A stretch of 64,000 bases of DNA from Vibrio sp. 10N.261.45.E2 (GTDB lineage: Bacteria; Pseudomonadota; Gammaproteobacteria; Enterobacterales; Vibrionaceae). Position 1 is the first letter of the stretch; each line of letters opens with the position of its first letter. Shown piece by piece: positions 57,583 to 64,000 of the stretch. The notes beneath the pieces are model-generated. The model was not told where the DNA came from. It worked only from the letters and a program-made list of their open reading frames with translations, and searched no databases. A program made the translations under genes and the position numbers. The stretch covers positions 1 through 64,000 of the forward strand of contig NZ_MCZZ01000120.1 in assembly GCF_002875705.1 (NCBI RefSeq). The letters are read 5' to 3'.

Positions 57583-57764
57583 TGTTACGGGTTCCTTAAG
57601 CAGACAGCCTACATTCTTATTTCAGCCGAGCACTATAAAGTAATTAGAGTGATTTATCTCACATTTATCGTGATATAACGCAAACTTTCTCATTTAATCT
57701 GGTGTTTACTCCACCTTCAACGAAGTAAACACCAAGATCCTTTGTTCAAACAGCAAAAATAGCG

Positions 57765-58748
57765 CTATTTGATGCCACACAACCTGAGTAGAATTTGCTC
57801 TAGATCTCCCCAAGGCATGAGTTGTGAATCAATCACTTCAAGTCGAGATTCAAAGCCATCCAGTGTAATTTCGTTAACAGATACAACTTGGTTCGCCACA
57901 TTAAATGCGTAACAACCTTGGTCAGTATTCACCACCGCTTTTACACGCTCAGCCGTAAGATCCGACAGCATTGAAAACAGCGCATCAAAATCAAACTTAT
58001 GCTCTGCGCCAAACAACCAACCACAGCTGAAATAACCCTGCCCTTTATTCTCTTTACGGATAAAAGCTTCACCGGGAGGCAGTTGGAATTGAGGCTCTTG
58101 TTCAGCGTGATCGTGATGGTGTGCTTCAATATGAGATGAAGCACTGCCATGTACTCTTTCAATGTCCAACACTTCCAATGGCACTTCACCATCGTGAATG
58201 AGCTTATGGAAGACTTTTGCTGGCGTTTGATCCGTCACCCAATCATTAAACACATCGATGTCTTCAGAATGCACAAGATCAACCTTGGTACCAAGAATCA
58301 CATCTGCACTGTCTAGTTGGTCATTGAAGTTCTGATTCGAGGTGTACTTTTCATTGGATAGATTGCGAGGGTCAACCAAACCAAGCGTCGCTTTTAAATC
58401 AACATAAGGTGTGTATTGTTCTGAAGTTAGTGTCGCAATAACCTGTTTAGGATGACCAAGCCCTGTCGGCTCAATCAATAAACGGTCTGGCTTTTGACGC
58501 AGTAAAGCATTAATGCCCACCGACATAGGAACGCCCGCAGTACAACACATGCAGCCACCCGGCACTTCTTTAATCAAAGCGCCTTGATCTGTCATCAATG
58601 CGCCGTCAATGCCGATTTCCCCGAACTCATTAACCAGAACAGCCCAGTTTTCATTCTCAGGTTTATTTTTAAGCAGGTTCAAAATAGCTGTCGTTTTGCC
58701 AACACCCAAGAAACCCGTAATGATGTTTGTAGGAACTTTTTTGGTCAT
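57765..58748 (-). CDS. CobW/COG0523 zinc GTPase (YeiR-like)
   Basis: A 327-residue metallochaperone GTPase. The P-loop GFLGVGKTT (10-18), the metal motif GGCMCC (near 66) and a NKxD-like TKVDLV are present. A histidine-rich stretch (EAHHHDHAEQ, near 215) and the C-terminal CobW domain follow. The length equals E. coli YeiR (328), a zinc-binding GTPase. It would deliver a metal, probably zinc, to a target enzyme. No Zur box was seen upstream. Confidence 0.85.
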   Translation of the reverse strand: MTKKVPTNIITGFLGVGKTTAILNLLKNKPENENWAVLVNEFGEIGIDGALMTDQGALIKEVPGGCMCCTAGVPMSVGINALLRQKPDRLLIEPTGLGHPKQVIATLTSEQYTPYVDLKATLGLVDPRNLSNEKYTSNQNFNDQLDSADVILGTKVDLVHSEDIDVFNDWVTDQTPAKVFHKLIHDGEVPLEVLDIERVHGSASSHIEAHHHDHAEQEPQFQLPPGEAFIRKENKGQGYFSCGWLFGAEHKFDFDALFSMLSDLTAERVKAVVNTDQGCYAFNVANQVVSVNEITLDGFESRLEVIDSQLMPWGDLEQILLRLCGIK

Positions 58749-59311
58749 ATCAGTTCTCCTTTTTAAGGGAGTATATACTCAATCACCGAAAATTTGACCC
58801 CAATCGATTGTTTATACTGAGATTGGTTAATAGAGGTATGGCGAAAAATATGTTCAGAAGAGATAAGAGTAGAAATAAGCAAGAGAGGTACCATGCGGAA
58901 ATTGGATGCTCCAAACGAACTAAAGGCGTACTTTGTCAGTACGCCTCACCCTCGTTACTCAATCGTGAGTTCGCGAATCAGGAAGCCTTAAATATCGACC
59001 TGAACATTTAACGAGGAACTAAAACTTTGTTCTGAATCCATCCAAATTGTGTGTAAAACCTCACTTCTCCTTGCGGTCTGTTATGTTGCTTTACGATTTA
59101 ACTATGGTTCATTTTTGGGGATATTCAAGCTACCGCGAGAGAATCGATCAAAATTGTGACAGTGATTCCACTATTAACCGTTCGTTCCATTTATGGAATA
59201 CGCACATTTCATAAATGGAATTCAACTTTTCATCTTTATTGCTATAGGATATGTAGAGGTCGCGTATAATTGATACGTGCTCCACGTAACTAACTCAGGA
59301 ACCTTACCTCA
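58749..59311. other. Intergenic region between the CobW GTPase and clcA
   Basis: About 560 bases with no convincing gene. GAGTATATACTC (58769-58780) is a perfect 12-bp palindrome 20 bases before the GTPase start. Toward clcA there is an 11-bp inverted repeat (59185-59220) and a TATAAT. Confidence 0.6.
59185..59270 (+). promoter_or_regulatory. clcA upstream inverted repeat and -10 box
   Basis: TTCCATTTATG (59185-59195) and CATAAATGGAA (59210-59220) form a perfect 11-bp inverted repeat with a 14-base spacer. A consensus TATAAT lies at 59265-59270, 42 bases before the clcA ATG. The -35 is weak, which fits an activator-dependent promoter. Confidence 0.5.
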
Positions 59312-60718
59312 ATGACCAGAAGAGAGAAAATTAAGCAGTCCCTTTTAGCTAAAATGCCAAGGGATGCTATTAATCAATTTCTCTCAAGAGATAAGACCCC
59401 AGCTTCCGTTCTCTTTCTTTCTTGTATTGTGGGTGTACTTGCGGGTGTAGTGGGTACCTATTTTGAAGTTGCGGTTCATTTCATCACAGAAACTCGTACC
59501 GATTGGCTGAAAGATGAAATCGGTAGCCATTTACCACTTTGGCTTGCTGCTTTCCTTATTAGTGCTGCATTCGCCTTTATTGGTTATTTTCTCGTTCACC
59601 GCTTTGCTCCAGAAGCAGCTGGTTCAGGTATCCCTGAAATCGAAGGTGCGATGGACGGCATGCGTCCTGTTCGATGGTGGAGAGTATTACCCGTAAAATT
59701 CTTTGGTGGCATGGGCGCGTTAGGCTCAGGGATGGTTTTAGGTCGCGAAGGACCAACCGTTCAAATGGGCGGCAGTATTGGTCGTATGGTCACTGATATC
59801 TTTCGAGTCAAAGATGATGACACTCGTCACTCACTGTTGGCTTCAGGTGCTGCTGGTGGTTTAGCTGCCGCATTCAACGCACCTCTAGCTGGCATTATGT
59901 TTGTGGTTGAGGAGATGAGACCACAATTTCGCTACTCACTTATATCAATCAAAGCCGTCATCATCTCAGCGGTTTCAGCCAACATTGTGTTTCGTTCTAT
60001 CAATGGCCAATCTGCCGTTATCACAATGCCTCAATACCAGCCACCTGAACTCGATGCACTTTGGTTGTTCTTATTGTTAGGTGTGTTATTCGGCCTGTTT
60101 GGTGTAATTTTCAATAAGCTGATTACGCTTTCCCAAGACCTCTTTGTGGCGATACACAAGAATGACCGTAAACGTTACTTGATGACAGGCACCCTACTTG
60201 GCGGTTGCTTTGGCTTATTACTGCTCTATATACCTGAATTAACTGGTGGTGGTATTGGTATCATCCCGAACATCACTAATGGCAGCTACACCACCAACGT
60301 GTTGCTGATGATCTTCTTAGGCCGAGTGATCACTACCCTGCTTTGTTTCGGCTCTGGTGCGCCAGGCGGTATCTTTGCACCAATGCTTGCGCTAGGAACA
60401 CTCTTTGGTTATGCGTTCGGGCTTATCGCGGCGGCATTCTTTCCGGAACTGAATATTGAACCGGGTATGTTTGCAATTGCTGGCATGGGAGCACTATTTG
60501 CCGCCACCGTGCGAGCACCTATCACTGGTATTTTGTTGGTTATTGAAATGACCAATAACTACTACCTCATACTGCCGTTGATCATCACCTGCTTAGGCGC
60601 GGTAATCATTGCTCAAATGTTGGGTGGGCAGCCAATTTACAGCCAACTGCTAAACCGTACGCTGAAAAACGAGAAGCTAAGACAGCAAGATCTCCCTCAA
60701 CAAGAGGAAGTGCGTTAA
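59312..60718 (+). CDS. clcA: H+/Cl- exchange transporter ClcA
   Basis: A 468-residue CLC antiporter (E. coli ClcA 473). The chloride-site motifs GSGIPEIEG (near 109), GREGPTVQMGG with the gating Glu (near 148), and GAPGGIFAPMLALG (near 350) are intact, as is the C-terminal NNYYLILPLI segment with the coordinating Tyr. It exchanges two chloride for one proton and helps survive acid shock. A single gene. Confidence 0.94.
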   Translation: MTRREKIKQSLLAKMPRDAINQFLSRDKTPASVLFLSCIVGVLAGVVGTYFEVAVHFITETRTDWLKDEIGSHLPLWLAAFLISAAFAFIGYFLVHRFAPEAAGSGIPEIEGAMDGMRPVRWWRVLPVKFFGGMGALGSGMVLGREGPTVQMGGSIGRMVTDIFRVKDDDTRHSLLASGAAGGLAAAFNAPLAGIMFVVEEMRPQFRYSLISIKAVIISAVSANIVFRSINGQSAVITMPQYQPPELDALWLFLLLGVLFGLFGVIFNKLITLSQDLFVAIHKNDRKRYLMTGTLLGGCFGLLLLYIPELTGGGIGIIPNITNGSYTTNVLLMIFLGRVITTLLCFGSGAPGGIFAPMLALGTLFGYAFGLIAAAFFPELNIEPGMFAIAGMGALFAATVRAPITGILLVIEMTNNYYLILPLIITCLGAVIIAQMLGGQPIYSQLLNRTLKNEKLRQQDLPQQEEVR

Positions 60719-60924
60719 TTACAAATGACTCACGAAACAAAAGCACACATTCAACGTGCTTAATCTCCCGATTCCGTATCAAAATCAAAAAAGCAAACGT
60801 TAAACTTGGTATCATTCACTCAAAATTAGTTGAGTTTCCTCAAAATCTATTGATGGAAAATCTACACGCTCTAACTAGAGCAAATAATGCAGTATTCTGT
60901 AATTAACTAAGTTGGAGCAAGTCG

Positions 60925-61905
60925 TTGAACTGGAGAAGATTAACCCAAGTAAAAAATGTGCCGCCCTCTCAGGCGTCTTTAGCACTTGGCGTTATTGGGT
61001 TAGGACAAGCTTGGGCTCTATATATACCGGGCATTGGTGAGATCCTTCGCCCCTACCTCGCTTCATTCGGCGCACTGTTATTACTGCCTGTTTTACTGCG
61101 CTATTTAACAAGCTTTAATACCTTCCTTAATGACATACGCCACCCATTAGTGGGAAGCTTAATGGCGCCAATGAGCATGGCACTTCTGATTCTGTGCGAC
61201 TACTTAGCCGAGATATCGCCAGTCATCGCCTACCCAGTTTGGTTCTGTGCGCTATTGCTGCACTTTACCATGATGGTGTTGTTCTTTAGTTTTCAGATCA
61301 TCAACTTCAAAATGTCGAACATTGTACCGAGTTGGTTTCTGTATCCGGTCGGTTTGATCAGCAGCTCCTTAGCAGGCACACAGTTTGGCCATACCGTCTT
61401 TTCAGAAACACTTGCGGCCACTTGTATCGGTATCTATTTCCTTATGCTACCAGTCGTGTTGTACCGCTTGGTGTTTGAAGGCAACCTGCCACGTCGAGCA
61501 AGGCCAACACTTGCTATCATGGCAGCTCCGGTTAATTTATCGTTAGCAGCCTACTTGGTTAACTTCGACAACCCAGACCCTATCCTGACAGGTGCGTTGT
61601 CGGGGATTGCCATCACCATGACACTATTAATTTACCTGTGTTACATCCGCCTAATGCGTCTGAAGTTCCAACCTTCGATTGCTGCCGTCACCTTCCCATC
61701 CGTGATCAGCGCCATTGCGATGCACCGATTAACCACTTTTTTCGGCGCGGAATACCCGCAATGGTATTGGCTGCACAAGTTTGGTTTCTTCGAGCTTACC
61801 ATCGCAACCATCCTAGTGATTTGGGTTGCAGGCGGATATGTGAAGATGTACTGGCCTGAGTTTTTCGATTCGAACTACATATCTAAAAAGATCAAACGTT
61901 CTTAA
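60925..61905 (+). CDS. TDT/TehA/SLAC1-family transporter
   Basis: A 326-residue membrane protein with about ten helices, of the tellurite-resistance/dicarboxylate transporter family. NVPPSQASLALGVIGLGQAW at the start and FFSFQIINFKMSNIVPSWFLYPVG in the middle are characteristic. It likely passes a small anion. The start is TTG at 60925, eight bases after GGAG. A single gene 206 bases after clcA; whether the two are linked is unclear. Confidence 0.85.
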   Translation: MNWRRLTQVKNVPPSQASLALGVIGLGQAWALYIPGIGEILRPYLASFGALLLLPVLLRYLTSFNTFLNDIRHPLVGSLMAPMSMALLILCDYLAEISPVIAYPVWFCALLLHFTMMVLFFSFQIINFKMSNIVPSWFLYPVGLISSSLAGTQFGHTVFSETLAATCIGIYFLMLPVVLYRLVFEGNLPRRARPTLAIMAAPVNLSLAAYLVNFDNPDPILTGALSGIAITMTLLIYLCYIRLMRLKFQPSIAAVTFPSVISAIAMHRLTTFFGAEYPQWYWLHKFGFFELTIATILVIWVAGGYVKMYWPEFFDSNYISKKIKRS

Positions 61906-61972
61906 TGAGATGCTAGTGTGATTAACCGTACTCACCACGATTCTGTGACGACAAACGGGACACACCAAACGA

Positions 61973-61999
61973 AAAAAGGCCTCACAGCGTGAGACCTTT
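61973..61999. terminator. Terminator between the TDT gene and hmp
   Basis: AAAGGCCTCAC pairs with GTGAGACCTTT (one mismatch) around AGC, with an A-run on one side that reads as T-run for hmp. Confidence 0.75.
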
Positions 62000-62054
62000 G
62001 AATAGGCAAGGTATTAATAGTTCAAACGAATGTTAATAGAACTATCGAGGGCGA

Positions 62055-63251
62055 TTAGAAGTTAGCGTGAGGGCCGAATACTTCGTAATGTACACGTGAA
62101 CGATCAACTTTAAGTGCATCTAATTGTTCCACGATATTCTTCATGAAACCAACAGGTCCACAGATATAGAAATCACTCTCTTCAAAGCCTTTAGTATCAG
62201 AGATAGACGCGAGATCCATTTGACCTTGATGTGTGTTTTCACATGCAGATTCGTCTTTATTCATGTACCACGTTTTCGCTTCCCAACCTTTATCGGCAAC
62301 GATATCTTTAACGCGGCTCGTGAAAGAGTGTTGGCCTACGTTTTCACAAGCGTGAAGGTAAAGCACTGGCTCGTTTTTATCTTCCGTATTTAGGTACTCA
62401 AGCATAGACTGCATTGGCGTTACACCAACACCTGCAGAGATAAGCGTTACTGGCTTGCTGCGCTCTTGGTACATAAAGTCACCCGCTGGTGCGTATAAGC
62501 TAACTTCATCGCCAATTGCAACCGTGTCGTGTAGGTGGTTGGATACAACACCTTGTGTCTCTTGGCCTTGTCCTTCACGTTTAACAGAAATGCGGTATTG
62601 CTTGCCGTTTGGCTTATCTGACAGTGAATATTGACGAATCTCGCTGTATTGAGAGCCTTCAGGTTTCACTTCAATACCAATGTATTGACCTGGAGTGTAA
62701 TCCAGAACTTCACCGCCATCTTTTGGCTGAAGGATAAAGCTTGTTACAAGTGCTGATTCTTCAATCTTATCTGCAATCACAAATGCACGTGCCGCTTCCC
62801 AACCACCTACAGCTTGCTTACGCTGTAAGTAAAGTTCAGCTTCACGATCAATGAATACTTGCGCTAAGAATAGGTAAGCGGCTGTCCATGCTTCTTCCAC
62901 TTCTGGAGTAAACGCGTCAGCAGCTAATTCACGTAATGTTTCAATCAGGTGTAAACCAACAATTTGGTAATGCTCTGGTTGAATGTTAAAACTTGTGTGT
63001 TTCTGAGCAATGCGTTCAACCGCTGTTGTTAACGCTGCTAGGTTTTCAATGTTCTTTGCATAAGCCGCGATAGCTTCAAACAGTGCTACGCCTTGGCGAC
63101 CTGTTCTTTGGTGAGTCATATTGAAGATATCTTTCAACTCAGGGTTATGCGCGAACATACGTTGATAAAAATGCTGAGTTAAAGCAGGGCCTGCACTCTC
63201 AAGTAGAGGAATAGTAGATTTGATGATTTCGATATGTGCATTGTTAAGCAT
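62055..63251 (-). CDS. hmp: Flavohemoprotein nitric oxide dioxygenase Hmp
   Basis: A 398-residue flavohaemoglobin that converts NO and oxygen to nitrate. The globin domain (1-138) has the distal Tyr (HFYQRMF) and the proximal His (AQKHTSF, near 85). The FAD domain has RQYSLSDKPNG and the NAD domain ISAGVGVTPMQSML; the C-terminal EVFGPHANF is typical. Divergent from norR. Its upstream region carries a sigma-54 promoter, two NorR-type sites and an FNR site. Confidence 0.96.
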   Translation of the reverse strand: MLNNAHIEIIKSTIPLLESAGPALTQHFYQRMFAHNPELKDIFNMTHQRTGRQGVALFEAIAAYAKNIENLAALTTAVERIAQKHTSFNIQPEHYQIVGLHLIETLRELAADAFTPEVEEAWTAAYLFLAQVFIDREAELYLQRKQAVGGWEAARAFVIADKIEESALVTSFILQPKDGGEVLDYTPGQYIGIEVKPEGSQYSEIRQYSLSDKPNGKQYRISVKREGQGQETQGVVSNHLHDTVAIGDEVSLYAPAGDFMYQERSKPVTLISAGVGVTPMQSMLEYLNTEDKNEPVLYLHACENVGQHSFTSRVKDIVADKGWEAKTWYMNKDESACENTHQGQMDLASISDTKGFEESDFYICGPVGFMKNIVEQLDALKVDRSRVHYEVFGPHANF

Positions 63252-63416
63252 GAATTTACTCCGAACACTGAGCCTTATGACCTATATGTCATTTTGACTA
63301 CTGAAAATTTAAGAATGACTTATCGATTTTCTGAAACGTTAGTTATTTTTAGAAACCGAGTTATTTTGACTCACTTTTGTTTCAAAAAATCGTGGAATCT
63401 GATTAATGCCGCTTGA

Positions 63417-63430
63417 TTGATTGAGATCAA
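63417..63430. promoter_or_regulatory. FNR-type site upstream of hmp
   Basis: TTGAT-TGAG-ATCAA, a perfect match to the FNR site, about 35-50 bases downstream of the predicted sigma-54 start. This position suits repression of hmp in anaerobic cells, as in E. coli. Confidence 0.65.
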
Positions 63431-63477
63431 GAATAGTCTTTCCAATCAGAGCTATAATATGAATTCCACGACTCTCA

Positions 63478-63495
63478 TTGCACAATCAGTGCCAA
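63478..63495 (-). promoter_or_regulatory. Sigma-54 promoter for hmp
   Basis: Read on the minus strand: TTGGCAC-TGATTG-TGCAA, with GG and GC ten bases apart, the -24/-12 spacing. One position departs from TTGCA. Transcription would run toward hmp, leaving a leader of about 215 bases. Confidence 0.7.
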
Positions 63496-63550
63496 GTTTA
63501 TCAATCCCCGCCATTACTGGTTTTATTCTCAAAACCCATCTTATAAAAAT

Positions 63551-63583
63551 GTCAAAAAGACCTTTTTTTTAAGTCTATAAGAC
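63551..63583. promoter_or_regulatory. NorR enhancer sites
   Basis: Two GT-N7-AC elements, 63551-63561 and 63573-63583, 22 bp apart centre to centre (two helical turns). A third degenerate element is possible one step further at 63595-63605. They lie 56-105 bp upstream of the hmp -24 box, normal for a sigma-54 activator. Confidence 0.65.
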
Positions 63584-63621
63584 TCTATTATGTAGATAAA
63601 CACACACAGTTAGAGTTTTTT

Positions 63622-64000
63622 ATGCAAGATATCTCCGCATCTACCCTCATGGAAATGACCATTGGCCTCGCGAGTGGTGTGAACGATCAAGATCGTTTTA
63701 ATCGCCTTATTGATGCCATTCGTAAAACTATAACGTGTGATTGTGTCGCGCTTTTAAGCCTTCAAGGCGACACTTTAGTCCCTATTGCAATGCAAGGGCT
63801 TAGTCGAGATACATTCGGTCGTCGCTTTATTATTTCAGAACACCCTCGTTTTGAAGAAATCTGCGCGTCTCGCTCTCCTGTTCGTTTCGATGCCGACAGC
63901 TCCCTACCCGATCCTTTCGATGGCCTGCTGATAGACCATGATGGCGATCTGCCAATGCACGCTTGCATGGGCCTACCTTTGCTCTTTGGCGACAAGCTAT
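63622..64000 (+). CDS. norR: NorR nitric-oxide-responsive activator (partial, N-terminal)
   Basis: The first 126 residues of a protein that continues past the window. They form the GAF domain that binds NO through non-haem iron in NorR (start ISASTLMEMTIGLASGVNDQ, then CDCVALLSLQGDTLVPIAMQGL, and HACMGLPLLFGDKL). A sigma-54 AAA+ domain and a DNA-binding domain should follow. Divergent from hmp with its own binding sites between. The call rests on the N-terminal pattern and context. Confidence 0.85.
   Translation, partial: MQDISASTLMEMTIGLASGVNDQDRFNRLIDAIRKTITCDCVALLSLQGDTLVPIAMQGLSRDTFGRRFIISEHPRFEEICASRSPVRFDADSSLPDPFDGLLIDHDGDLPMHACMGLPLLFGDKL

Noticed and set aside
58808-59011. 67-codon plus-strand reading frame before clcA
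   Set aside because: No ribosome-binding site, odd composition, and no recognisable fold; probably chance.
63252-63416. NsrR operator upstream of hmp
   Set aside because: No AAGATGCATTT-type inverted repeat was found; control by NorR explains the region better.
63762-63995. Minus-strand frame at the right edge
   Set aside because: It opposes the norR N-terminal domain, which is clearly coding on the plus strand.

Overview
The window looks like part of the second chromosome of a marine Vibrio, probably of the Splendidus type. This is judged from recognised gene content (volA-fadL, narQP-napFDABC, a pha cluster, hmp-norR, toxR-like regulators), Vibrio-like composition and remembered synteny with V. 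cholerae chromosome II; no search was run. Almost every gene is ordinary chromosomal coding sequence. I see no insertion sequence, prophage, integron, CRISPR array, rRNA or tRNA.

Layout. 1-5.4 kb: end of a chaperone-usher fimbrial operon, a CsgD/LuxR-type regulator and a small cytochrome c. 5.6-10.4 kb: YlqF GTPase, a membrane diguanylate cyclase, a GNAT acetyltransferase, a fatty-acid desaturase with FabR-like operator candidates, and a small monooxygenase. 10.6-18.9 kb: a mannosylglycerate operon (mngA, mngB, glycerate kinase, manA) with divergent mngR. It encodes the whole route from uptake to fructose-6-P and phosphoglycerate. 19-21 kb: a hypothetical protein and a DUF481-type outer-membrane protein. 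21-25.4 kb: an RND pump and its adaptor. 25.6-30.6 kb: fadL and volA (lysophospholipid use), divergent from a ToxR-like/VtrA-VtrC-like sensor pair whose first gene is frameshifted at an A8 tract. 31-39.8 kb: anaerobic respiration: dcuC, narQP, napFDABC and a 45-residue membrane peptide. 39.9-43.9 kb: the pha cluster, with phaC and phaP intact but phaA deleted internally and phaB interrupted by a stop at the catalytic lysine. 44.4-48.7 kb: small envelope and hypothetical genes, an Lrp-type regulator and a DMT exporter. 48.7-52.3 kb: two spondin-domain genes followed directly by a two-component system. 52.7-58.8 kb: YggL, a PhoX-type phosphatase, a LysE exporter, a DEAD-box helicase and a CobW/YeiR GTPase. 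59.3-62 kb: ClcA and a TDT-family transporter. 62-64 kb: hmp and the start of norR, with a sigma-54/NorR/FNR control region between them.

The most notable items are the decayed phaBA genes beside intact phaP-phaC, the frameshifted sensor next to volA-fadL, the self-contained mannosylglycerate operon with tandem 11-bp repeats in its control region, the spondin/two-component cluster with a 19-bp motif shared with the phoX upstream region, and the readable promoter architecture of hmp, nap and the desaturase. Nothing here is clearly a new defence or mobile system.
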